Notes under the pieces: model-generated
What the model was told of the DNA's origin: nothing
The model's database searches: none
What the model saw: the letters and a program-made list of their open reading frames with translations, nothing else
Assembly: GCA_964394835.1 (NCBI GenBank)
Contig: CAYMZA010000030.1
Span: forward strand, 1 to 6,558
Direction of reading: 5' to 3'
From: UM-FILTER-36-13 sp964394835
Lineage (GTDB): Bacteria; Patescibacteriota; Patescibacteriia; UBA1558; GWA2-36-10
Length of the DNA: 6,558 bases
Made by a program: the position numbers and the translations under genes
In this document: positions 1 to 6,558 of the stretch, piece after piece
How positions within the stretch are numbered: position 1 is the first letter of the stretch
Layout of the letters: each line of letters begins with the position of its first letter

Positions 1-9
1 TTAACTTAA

Positions 10-41
10 ATACAACTCTACAGAAAACTGAAGAGTTGTAT
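10..41 (-). terminator. Possible terminator hairpin after the O-ligase gene
   Basis: Arms 10-19 and 32-41 form a perfect 10-bp stem. After one mismatch, three more pairs (21-23 with 28-30) close a four-base loop. The hairpin begins 16 bases after the TAA stop of the O-ligase-like gene, as expected for the end of the operon. The stem has only four G/C pairs in its outer ten. On the minus strand it is followed by TTTAAGTTAA rather than a real U-run, so termination may be weak or factor-assisted. The sequence stops at the window edge. Confidence 0.45.
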
Positions 42-57
42 GGGAAGATGTTTTAAT

Positions 58-2490
58 TTATAGTGATAAAGTATTTTTAATATCTTGACTTAATTGAGAA
101 TCTATATTAGAAAGCTTTTCTAAATATAATAAAGCGTCATCTCTATTATTCTCTCTAGTATAGTAAAAAATTAATTGGGATAATAATTTTGTACTATCAG
201 GATATACCTCAATTGATTTATGTAATAAATCAATTGCTATATCAGGATAATTATTTACAAAGTATATTTGCGCCAAACTACTGTAATCATCAGACTTTAT
301 TAAAATATTTTTACTTAATAACTGATCTAAGTATAAATTAGCATTATCTATATCTTTAACTGTTAAATAATAAAATATCAAATTTAAATAACTTTCAAAT
401 ACATTTGGTGATAATTCCATAGCTTTTATAAAAGCTTTTTCTGAATCCTCTAAATTATTTAAGGCCATATGTGATCTGCCTAATGAATAATAAATTTGGG
501 TTCTTTCTGGACTTAAATGTACATACTTATTAATCAAGTCAATATTTTTTAAAGAATACTCTACATCTAATTCTGTTGCTTCTAAATATAAATGCATTAA
601 AAATGCTGCGTGACGAATATTATCTGATTGTTCATCTATGCTTTTTAATAATTCTTCTTCTGCAATATTTATATACTTAATCTTATCTTCCCTAGATAGA
701 TTATTATTATTTAATAAAAATATAACCTTATCTGTATAAACTTGTCTCATTTCAAATTTACCAAGATATGATTTATTTATAGTTTCTATTAATTCATCAT
801 TGTTATCTTTATCAAAAATTATTGTATTTTCATTAATACTCTTAATTCCTTTAACAAAATTTTTATTTATACATAATTGATTAATATTAAAAACATATAA
901 AATTATAAGCATGAAAAATAATATTATAAAAATATATAAAGTATTAATATATTTTAATGGTTCTTTCTTTTTCTCATTATCTAATTCTATCCATTTTTTA
1001 TTTAAAAATATTATAATTACTAAAAACAATATAAATAATATGTCTGTATTTAAACTATCAAAAACGAAAAAATTCTGAACAAAATAAGCAATGAATAAAC
1101 CGCCAAAGATCAATAACTCCTTCAATTTTTTTTCTTCTTTATAATCTTTAAACAAAGATTTAATAACAAAAACAAATAATGTGAAATAAGCCAACAAACC
1201 TAAAATTCCACCATGAATTAAATGTTGTAAAAAAATATTATGAGGTCTATCAAACCAAACCCTAGAACCAATGTCTTTAAAAATATCAACAGGAAAATAT
1301 TTATTAAAAACAACATTAAATTTTTCTTCACCCCAACCTAACACAGGCTTATCAGCGAAACCATACAAAGATGATTTCCATGTTAATAAACGAGATTCAG
1401 TTGTAGCATCTGTTAAGGATATAGAAGAAATTCTTCTAAGTGTGCTATTATTTTGAATAATATTATTATCTTTAAAAATAAATATACTAGTTATTAAAAA
1501 TAAAAAGGTAAATAATAAAATTATAATCAAATACTTAAACTTTCTTTTTATATATTTACTGAATAGTAAAAATATTAATATTAAAAATATAGAGGCAAAC
1601 AAACCTACAAGAGCACCCCTTGTACTTGTATAAAATAAAGCTAAAAAATTAATTAAAATAATAGCTAAAAAATAAAGCTTATAACTTAAGTTAACTATAC
1701 TTTTTTTAAATTTTAAATTAAAAAAATTAATATGTAAAAATATTTGAGGTAAAATAAAAAATATTAAGAGAAGAGGATTTTTAATTATTAAACTTAAAGG
1801 ACCTTCTATATCAGTATTATAAAATTTAAAGTTTAAAAACAATAAAATAACATCTAATATATAAAAAGAAAATAATTCAAATCGCAAACGTGATTTTTTA
1901 TCTTGTAATAGTAAATAAACAGCAAAAAATAAATGAAATAAAGAATAAGTAGCTAAATATGTTGGATTTCCCAGAGAAGAAGAAACTCTTGATCCACCAG
2001 CTGATTCAATAAATAAACTTATATTAAAATATTGAGCTAATGCAATAAAAGCAACTATAAATGATACAAAACAAGTGACTCTTAATAAAAAAATATTTGC
2101 CTTCTCTTTTCTATAAATACCTAAAATAATTAATAAAAAGAAAAATAAATAATAAAAATTAATTAATCCTCCCATTCTTTCATAATTACCCCAAAAACCA
2201 TAACTAAAATCTCCATTAATTAAACTACTAATAGTCAATATAAAAATAAATGCTAAATAGGTTAATAATATACTATTAATTTTTGGTTTATATTTTTCTT
2301 TATTATGCACTAATAACATTAAATATAAAAAAAATAGCACAATAACTATTATTCTAAAAATAAAATTTCTTGGAGTTATAAATGGAAAATAGAAGTCTGA
2401 ATTAACATACAGTGGAATAAAAAAAATTATTGGTACAAATATTTTAATTATTTTCTCAATAACTTTTTCAAAATTTTTAACTAAAATCAT
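58..2490 (-). CDS. O-antigen ligase/polymerase family membrane protein (Wzy_C type) with C-terminal TPR domain
   Basis: Predicted to transfer or polymerise lipid-linked glycans on the outer face of the cytoplasmic membrane. The 810 residues have about 14 hydrophobic segments between 12 and 535. Family hallmarks are GNYERMGGLI (101-110), SLGNPTYLA (172-180), TSTRGALVGL (288-297), and a large outer loop (about 340-425) with SRLLTW, PVLGWGEEKF (382-391) and RPHNIFLQHLIHGGILG (415-431). R291 and H417 match the conserved Arg and His important in WaaL/PglL relatives. Residues 536-810 are soluble, with TPR units at about 663-696, 697-730, 732-765 and 766-799. Lys-rich loops at 444-459 and 498-514 should be cytoplasmic, which places the TPR domain outside. 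The ATG lies 11 bases after the upstream stop with no clear Shine-Dalgarno sequence. Base composition is extremely AT-rich. The superfamily call is firm. Whether it is a polymerase, a lipid-glycan ligase or a protein O-oligosaccharyltransferase cannot be read from the sequence. Confidence 0.85.
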   Translation of the reverse strand: MILVKNFEKVIEKIIKIFVPIIFFIPLYVNSDFYFPFITPRNFIFRIIVIVLFFLYLMLLVHNKEKYKPKINSILLTYLAFIFILTISSLINGDFSYGFWGNYERMGGLINFYYLFFFLLIILGIYRKEKANIFLLRVTCFVSFIVAFIALAQYFNISLFIESAGGSRVSSSLGNPTYLATYSLFHLFFAVYLLLQDKKSRLRFELFSFYILDVILLFLNFKFYNTDIEGPLSLIIKNPLLLIFFILPQIFLHINFFNLKFKKSIVNLSYKLYFLAIILINFLALFYTSTRGALVGLFASIFLILIFLLFSKYIKRKFKYLIIILLFTFLFLITSIFIFKDNNIIQNNSTLRRISSISLTDATTESRLLTWKSSLYGFADKPVLGWGEEKFNVVFNKYFPVDIFKDIGSRVWFDRPHNIFLQHLIHGGILGLLAYFTLFVFVIKSLFKDYKEEKKLKELLIFGGLFIAYFVQNFFVFDSLNTDILFILFLVIIIFLNKKWIELDNEKKKEPLKYINTLYIFIILFFMLIILYVFNINQLCINKNFVKGIKSINENTIIFDKDNNDELIETINKSYLGKFEMRQVYTDKVIFLLNNNNLSREDKIKYINIAEEELLKSIDEQSDNIRHAAFLMHLYLEATELDVEYSLKNIDLINKYVHLSPERTQIYYSLGRSHMALNNLEDSEKAFIKAMELSPNVFESYLNLIFYYLTVKDIDNANLYLDQLLSKNILIKSDDYSSLAQIYFVNNYPDIAIDLLHKSIEVYPDSTKLLSQLIFYYTRENNRDDALLYLEKLSNIDSQLSQDIKNTLSL

Positions 2491-2501
2491 ACTTGCTTAT
2501 A

Positions 2502-3197
2502 TTATTGTATTTTATTTAAACCATTTATAGCAACTTCACTATCTGGGTTAATCTCCAATGCTTTATTGTAATAATAAATTGCTTTATTAATATCACTAAT
2601 ATCTTCATAATAATGAGCAGATAATAAATAAATATTAATATTATTAGGCATTTCAATTATCGCCCTAGATAAAATATCAACTGTCTTTTCCTTGTCCTCT
2701 AATTGATATCTATACAACCCATACAATTCATGAAAATGAGTATAATGATTAACACCGGCTACTTCTAATGCTTTTAAATAAAATTCTTCTGCTTTATTAA
2801 AATCATGTATAAAATATTTATATAAATGTGCTAAGTTTCCATTTAAAGCAGGACTTTCAGAAAATAATGTTGAAGCATAAAGCCAAATTTCTTCAGCACC
2901 ATAATAATCACCTACTAATTGTTTATAAATACCCATATCTAATAAATTATTAAAAATAGACAAACTATCAGGATTTTCTAAAAATAAATCTCTTTTTTCA
3001 ATAAATAACTCTTTGTACTTATCAACTAAAGATTCATCTAAATCTTCATCTAAAATATTAAACTCTGATATTCTTGTAATTAGATCATTTTTTTCTTGAT
3101 TTCTTTTATTAACACTCCAATTATTATAATAATAAACAGACAAAATTATAATAATAACTAAAATAAAGAAAAACAATAATTTTTTAAATATTTTCAT
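2502..3197 (-). CDS. Membrane-anchored TPR protein, first gene of the operon
   Basis: Encodes 231 residues from the ATG at 3197. An in-frame TTG at 3221 would add eight residues. The promoter's predicted +1 falls at about 3222, so that codon would sit at the very 5' end of the mRNA, and the ATG, with its MKIFKK start directly before a hydrophobic helix, is preferred. Residues 4-24 form one transmembrane segment or uncleaved signal anchor. Residues about 30-80 are charged and helical. Four TPR-like units follow at about 82-115, 116-149, 151-186 and 187-220; the last is canonical (AIYYYNKALEINPDS). TPRs bind proteins and have no catalytic role of their own. The N-terminal lysines suggest N-in with the TPRs outside, though K31, R32 and K36 on the other flank weaken this. 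No Shine-Dalgarno sequence is evident. The next gene begins 11 bases after the TAA stop. It is probably a partner or scaffold for the O-ligase-like protein downstream (inference from the operon and shared TPRs). Confidence 0.85.
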   Translation of the reverse strand: MKIFKKLLFFFILVIIIILSVYYYNNWSVNKRNQEKNDLITRISEFNILDEDLDESLVDKYKELFIEKRDLFLENPDSLSIFNNLLDMGIYKQLVGDYYGAEEIWLYASTLFSESPALNGNLAHLYKYFIHDFNKAEEFYLKALEVAGVNHYTHFHELYGLYRYQLEDKEKTVDILSRAIIEMPNNINIYLLSAHYYEDISDINKAIYYYNKALEINPDSEVAINGLNKIQ

Positions 3198-3228
3198 ACT
3201 TTTAATATTAACATATTTCAACTCATTG

Positions 3229-3257
3229 ATTATATCTTTAATATACTATTTTGTAAA
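3229..3257 (-). promoter_or_regulatory. Sigma-70-type promoter of the TPR/O-ligase operon
   Basis: On the minus strand, a -35 box TTTACA (3257-3252, five of six consensus bases) is followed by exactly 17 bases and a perfect -10 box TATAAT (3234-3229). Transcription should start near 3222. The promoter sits just behind the preceding gene's terminator (13 bases from stem foot to -35), which separates the operon from the surface-protein gene. In such AT-rich DNA TATAAT alone means little, but the matching -35, the ideal spacing and the position support the call. No operator-like inverted repeat is apparent around it. Confidence 0.75.
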
Positions 3258-3270
3258 CATATTTAACAAT

Positions 3271-3301
3271 AGTAAAAGGAGCCTTAAAGGCTCCTTTTAC
3301 T
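3271..3301 (-). terminator. Intrinsic terminator of the surface-protein gene
   Basis: The 15-base arms 3271-3285 and 3287-3301 are perfect reverse complements around one central base. Folded realistically, this is a 13-bp stem with a 5-base loop. On the minus strand the stem carries an A-run at its 5' foot (AGTAAAAGGAGCC) and a T-run at its 3' foot (GGCTCCTTTTACT), the usual layout of a rho-independent terminator. It begins 21 bases after the TAG stop. The near-perfect symmetry means it could also work in the other direction, but no convergent gene is visible. Confidence 0.88.
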
Positions 3302-3322
3302 ATGCAATTAGTTATATAAAAA

Positions 3323-6300
3323 CTAATCTGTAATTACATCACCAGTAGATGAAGTATCTTCTATTCCAGGTAATCTATATCCATTAAACCAGCCAATAGT
3401 AGTAGTAGCTGTAGTTGTAGAATATAAATCAAAGTTTAAGTCTGACCAAATAAAGTCATCAGCAGCATCTCCATCAATAGAAGCCGCATTTTCTGCACTA
3501 GTATTTGCAAAAGCATTATCACCAGCAAATACTGTGGAAATACTTTCATTGTCAGCAGTTCCATCATGACCTGTTACTGTACCTCTTAATGTATAGTACT
3601 TAGTACCAGTGAAATATAAATGTTCACCAACGCCAGCAGCACTATCATTATCTTTATCGAAGTACACTTCTACAACAGCACTTTGTGCACCATCATTATG
3701 AATTACTGTTACATCGCCTCCTTGAGAAACTAGATCTCCCATATCACCTTCTGAATCAGATTCATATAGATAATAACCAGTATCAGTTAAACTAACTGTA
3801 GTTGTAGATACACCAAATGTAAATTTGAATAATCCAACTGGACTAGTATCAGAAGATACGCTAAATTTCTTCAAATTAAATGTATCATTACCTGTGATTA
3901 CATCACCACCATCAATATCTATTTGTGTTACAGTTGGTAGGCTCTTAAACATTGAAAATGAATTAAATGCTGTACCTGTACCACTAACCGTTACTGAACT
4001 TGAACCTGGTGAAGATCCAGTAACATCAATATTAGACAGTAAGAATTTAAGACCAGCTCCAGATTCTGCTGGTGAAGATCCATTTAAATCAGAAAATAAA
4101 GCTTTAATTTCATAAGTCTTTTCTTCATTAATATCTAAACTCATACCAGATGGAGTAATAGTAGCATTAGCACCAGTTATAGCAACTGAACCAAGTGCAT
4201 CTGTTCCACCTTCTTCATAAAGATATAAAGTAGTTACTTCATCAGCACCACCAACAATACCACCATCAGGATCTTGAACTGTAAATCCTAGATAATTAAT
4301 ATCAATTCCTTCGTATTTAGCTTCTAATATGAAAGAAGCAATATCTGAAGTATTGCCAGCAACTACTGTATCTGATGGCTCTGCATCAAGAGCTACTAAT
4401 AAAGTACCACCAGTTGCTAATGTCATAGTTTGACCATTAGCACCAGTAATACTAGGAGTAACTGTTTGAGCATCAGTATCAACAGCTGTTAAACCTCCGC
4501 CTTGTAAACCTACTGCAAAATCACCAGATGTTGCACCAGTTCCAATATTAACCTTAACAGTAATAGTTTTACTACCACCTGCAGAAACTATTAAAGCATC
4601 ATTTGCTAATGTTAATGTTGTAGTTGAGCTACCACCAGCGGTATTACAATTAGATCCACTACAAGTTGTGCTTTCTGCACCAATAGTTAATTCAGTAGTG
4701 CCATCCCATAATTCCCAAGTAGAAATTTGATTAGGATAAGCATCAGCACTTGTAGTTAATTTTGGTTTAATAGATGTTACTTCAACTGCATCACCAGATG
4801 TTGATCCATCTAAAATATAAGTGGCAACTACAAAATCATCTTGGCCAGCAACTACTGTTTGTGCAGCTGGACTAGTTCCAACTGTTACAGTTAATGAAGC
4901 TGATTTAACAGTCAAAGAAGTAGATTGTGTATTACCAGCTGGTGTAGGTGTAATAGTATTACCAGTAATATCACCTTTTACTGTTGCACCTAGTACCTCA
5001 ATACCAGCTTGAATTGTATCATTAGCAGTAAAGTCAGTACTTAAATCACCTTTTACTGTATAAATAGCTTCTCCAACTGGAAAAGTAATAGTATCAGTTG
5101 TAGTAGCTGTTGCCTTAACTATAGATGAACCATCTGTATAAACAGCTGTAGTAAAGTCTTTAGGGCCTGCTACAGTATCACCATTTTCATCATAAACAGT
5201 AACGTTTGTAATATCTGTATAATCAGCAGAAGCTGAAGTAGTTGTTAAAATAAAATTCCAACCAATAGATGTAACATTCATCTCTTCACCTTTGGTAACA
5301 AATTTAAACTTACCTAAAGTTACGCCACTTAATCCTTCTGTAACATTAGAAGGAGCAACGGCAACTGATTCTACTCTTGTAGTACCATCACCAATTGTTG
5401 TATTAGAAGCATTATAATATGGTTCTGAACTAACTCCTGTATATGTAGGTAAAAGTTGATAACCATATGTATCACCAGTTACAGTGATATCAGCTTGTTT
5501 ATCAACATCATAAGATATAGTACTTCCTGAACCATTTATAATATCTAATCTTAAATCAAAAGTTGTGTTCTGACCTTTATCAACAGTAATATCTAAATTA
5601 TTAAAGTCAATACTATCAGAATCAATACTTTCAATAGTTTCTAATACTTCTCCTGTATTAGAATTAATTAAATCTATGTTTTCTACATCTTCAGCATCAG
5701 CAGAACCATTGTTTGTAAAGATAATTCTATCAATAGTAATATCTTCAGCAGAACCTGCTGTTACTTTAACAGAACTAACAATATAATCAGTGGTTCCAAC
5801 TTCTTTAGTAGAAGCTGAAGGATTATTACCGCCAGCTACAACTGTTGCGGTTCCAATAGTTACAGTACCATTAAGTGTCATAGCATTACCATTAATTGGT
5901 AATGAAGCGCTTAATTCACCTTCTTCTAAAGTTATTGCATTCAATGTTAAAACTGGAGTTTCACCAGCATAATCAGATAATGTAGCCATATTAGCTGCTA
6001 TAATAACACTTCTTGTAGAATTAGCTTCCACTGTAAAATCATCATTAAAGGTAGCTGTATGAACTGAACCTAATGTCTTACTTGAATTATTCAAAGGAAG
6101 CATTGTGTCAGCGTCTAATAAATCAAGAGATGAAAAAGCACCATCTTGACCAAGACCAGTTCTTTCTGCTACTAAACTATCAACAATAACATCTGTATCA
6201 CTACCATTTACTAAATTAATTTTAGTAAAAGGAACTCTAGCAGCACCACCAACTACAGTAGTAGATGCAGGTGTATCAGAAGCTAAAGCTACTGTTAAAT

Positions 6301-6558
6301 CACCCTCTACAACTACATCATCACCACCTTCACTTGGCATATAACCTGATAAATCAGTTTCTTCGCCAGTGATAGTTTCACCATCTGTGTAGTCGTCTAA
6401 ATCTTCAACAATGATAATATTATCCCAGTCAAAGTTATTAGCCTCAAACACATCAGCTTCAGTGAATAGTCTTGTTGTACTACCATCAACGTAATAAACG
6501 TCTTCACCTAATTGTACTAAAGTACCAGTAGGGAAAGTAGTATCTAAATCAGAACCAG
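3323..6558 (-). CDS. S-layer-like multidomain surface protein (5' end cut off by the window edge)
   Basis: Likely the structural unit, or a major protein, of the outer cell envelope. The frame is open to the window edge. The GTG at 6451 is not a credible start, because a recognisable motif lies upstream of it. Numbering from the first whole codon (6556), 1077 residues are visible. Residues 17-60 hold GEDVYYVDG, R29-x-F31 and FDWDNIIIV, then a DYTDG turn, a pattern I recall from Patescibacteria surface proteins. Residues 86-1025 are six beta-sandwich modules. Residues 1031-1077 form the tail FIWSDLNFD...WFNGYRLPGI. The protein is rich in Thr, Ser, Ala, Gly and Asp and poor in Lys and Arg. There is no transmembrane helix and no LPXTG, and only two cysteines (632, 637). 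The stop is TAG, and a terminator begins 21 bases downstream. GC is clearly higher than in the neighbouring genes. The surface role is well supported. The exact role (S-layer lattice, adhesin or other exported protein) is inferred. The signal peptide should lie off-window. Confidence 0.8.
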   Translation of the reverse strand, partial: GSDLDTTFPTGTLVQLGEDVYYVDGSTTRLFTEADVFEANNFDWDNIIIVEDLDDYTDGETITGEETDLSGYMPSEGGDDVVVEGDLTVALASDTPASTTVVGGAARVPFTKINLVNGSDTDVIVDSLVAERTGLGQDGAFSSLDLLDADTMLPLNNSSKTLGSVHTATFNDDFTVEANSTRSVIIAANMATLSDYAGETPVLTLNAITLEEGELSASLPINGNAMTLNGTVTIGTATVVAGGNNPSASTKEVGTTDYIVSSVKVTAGSAEDITIDRIIFTNNGSADAEDVENIDLINSNTGEVLETIESIDSDSIDFNNLDITVDKGQNTTFDLRLDIINGSGSTISYDVDKQADITVTGDTYGYQLLPTYTGVSSEPYYNASNTTIGDGTTRVESVAVAPSNVTEGLSGVTLGKFKFVTKGEEMNVTSIGWNFILTTTSASADYTDITNVTVYDENGDTVAGPKDFTTAVYTDGSSIVKATATTTDTITFPVGEAIYTVKGDLSTDFTANDTIQAGIEVLGATVKGDITGNTITPTPAGNTQSTSLTVKSASLTVTVGTSPAAQTVVAGQDDFVVATYILDGSTSGDAVEVTSIKPKLTTSADAYPNQISTWELWDGTTELTIGAESTTCSGSNCNTAGGSSTTTLTLANDALIVSAGGSKTITVKVNIGTGATSGDFAVGLQGGGLTAVDTDAQTVTPSITGANGQTMTLATGGTLLVALDAEPSDTVVAGNTSDIASFILEAKYEGIDINYLGFTVQDPDGGIVGGADEVTTLYLYEEGGTDALGSVAITGANATITPSGMSLDINEEKTYEIKALFSDLNGSSPAESGAGLKFLLSNIDVTGSSPGSSSVTVSGTGTAFNSFSMFKSLPTVTQIDIDGGDVITGNDTFNLKKFSVSSDTSPVGLFKFTFGVSTTTVSLTDTGYYLYESDSEGDMGDLVSQGGDVTVIHNDGAQSAVVEVYFDKDNDSAAGVGEHLYFTGTKYYTLRGTVTGHDGTADNESISTVFAGDNAFANTSAENAASIDGDAADDFIWSDLNFDLYSTTTATTTIGWFNGYRLPGIEDTSSTGDVITD
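3326..3466 (-). other. C-terminal tail domain of the surface protein (FIWSD...NGY motif)
   Basis: The last 47 residues (1031-1077 of the visible protein) begin DDFIWSDLNFD. They pass through a Thr-rich stretch STTTATTTIG, coded by a near-triplet repeat at 3396-3425, and continue WFNGYRLPGIEDTSSTGD. I recall FIWSD...W.NGY...LP tails on many Patescibacteria surface proteins of this layout, but cannot confirm that here. There is no hydrophobic helix and no LPXTG sortase signal, so it is not an ordinary membrane or wall anchor. It may cap the last module or act as a recognition or assembly tail. Confidence 0.5.
3482..6301 (-). repeat. Six tandem beta-sandwich modules in the surface protein
   Basis: Six diverged copies of one module, each about 150-170 residues, lie at roughly 5858-6301, 5390-5857, 4916-5389, 4406-4915, 3956-4405 and 3482-3955. 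Each copy shares three blocks in the same order. The first is a turn TVVAG or a variant (TVVGG, TVVAG, NVTEG, TVVAG, TVVAG, DVITG), followed by a strand and then a pattern like (D/E)hxhxxhxF. The second is a strand ending in a short polar turn (IDLINSNTG, VTVYDENGD, WELWDGTTE, LYLYEEGGT). The third is a strand pair such as VEANSTRSVIIAANM, VDKGQNTTFDLRLDI or VSAGGSKTITVKVNI. This is Ig-like/cadherin-like architecture by pattern. Boundaries are estimated by eye. The copies share little DNA identity apart from short stretches such as the 15 bases at 4355-4369 and 4844-4858. Confidence 0.7.
3623..3658 (-). other. EF-hand-like calcium-binding loop in the last beta-sandwich module
   Basis: Codons for residues 967-978 of the visible surface protein read DKDNDSAAGVGE. 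This has Asp at positions 1, 3 and 5, Gly at 9 and Glu at 12, the spacing of a canonical EF-hand or dockerin-type Ca2+ loop. Position 6 is Ser instead of the usual Gly and position 8 is Ala instead of a large hydrophobic residue. It lies in a beta-hairpin context, not between helices. Calcium commonly stabilises S-layers, so binding is plausible but inferred. Confidence 0.45.

Noticed and set aside
1271..1456. Plus-strand open frame inside the O-ligase-like gene
   Set aside because: It lies wholly within the conserved outer-loop coding region of a recognised membrane protein on the other strand, and its product resembles nothing; it is an antisense shadow.
3198..3221. TTG at 3221 as the start of the TPR protein (eight extra residues)
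   Set aside because: The predicted transcription start is at about 3222, so the codon would have no leader. The ATG at 3197 directly precedes the Lys-flanked membrane segment. It stays possible if the mRNA is leaderless.
4355..4858. Identical 15-base stretch at 4355-4369 and 4844-4858 as a recombination or mobile-element repeat
   Set aside because: Both copies encode the same TVVAG turn of adjacent modules in frame, so module homology explains them; no terminal repeats or transposase are present.
3825..5972. Three plus-strand open frames (3825-4115, 4821-5012, 5790-5972) opposite the surface-protein gene
   Set aside because: They are mirror frames of a repetitive, stop-poor Val/Thr/Ala coding region; none has a supporting promoter or a sensible protein.
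58..6558. Alternative code with UGA read as glycine or tryptophan (as in some Patescibacteria lineages)
   Set aside because: All three long frames are closed by TAG or TAA and have no in-frame TGA, glycine is coded by GGN and Trp by TGG, so the standard code suffices.
3323..6558. Enrichment of N-x-S/T sequons as a sign of N-glycosylation
   Set aside because: About 19-20 sequons are present, but the protein is so rich in Asn, Ser and Thr that a rough expectation is about 13-14; this excess is not convincing without an oligosaccharyltransferase of the STT3 type in view.

Overview
The window is AT-rich bacterial DNA with three protein genes, all on the minus strand, so they read from the right end towards the left. 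The large cell-surface protein resembles S-layer-type proteins of Candidate Phyla Radiation bacteria (Patescibacteria, Parcubacteria-like). It carries a GEDVYYVDG...F.W.NI motif near its visible N-terminus, tandem beta-sandwich modules, and a FIWSD...NGY tail. That similarity and the low GC make such an organism the best guess, but this rests on recalled family features, not on a search. The standard genetic code fits: stops are TAG, TAA and TAA, and no in-frame TGA interrupts roughly 2,100 codons.

Right half (3323-6558): one long reading frame that stays open to the window edge. It encodes the last 1077 residues of a secreted, acidic, Thr/Ser-rich surface protein made of six related modules of about 150-170 residues plus a conserved-looking tail. 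The true start, the signal peptide and the promoter lie outside the window.

Middle (3198-3322): a compact intergenic region. It holds a strong palindromic terminator for the surface-protein gene (3271-3301), followed 13 bases later by a near-consensus sigma-70 promoter (TTTACA, 17-base spacer, TATAAT; 3229-3257). This promoter drives a separate two-gene operon.

Left half (58-3197): the operon encodes a small membrane-anchored TPR protein. After an 11-base gap follows an 810-residue polytopic membrane protein of the O-antigen ligase/polymerase (Wzy/WaaL/PglL) superfamily with a C-terminal TPR domain. The positive-inside pattern puts the TPR domain of the second protein outside the membrane, and probably that of the first as well. 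A hairpin at 10-41 may end this operon.

How the genes may work together (inference): WaaL-like enzymes can attach lipid-linked glycans to surface proteins. An O-ligase plus a TPR partner next to a Thr/Ser-rich S-layer-like protein suggests glycan assembly on, or glycosylation of, the cell surface, perhaps of the neighbouring protein itself. No gap longer than 300 bases lacks a gene. I saw no tRNA, rRNA, CRISPR array or mobile element.
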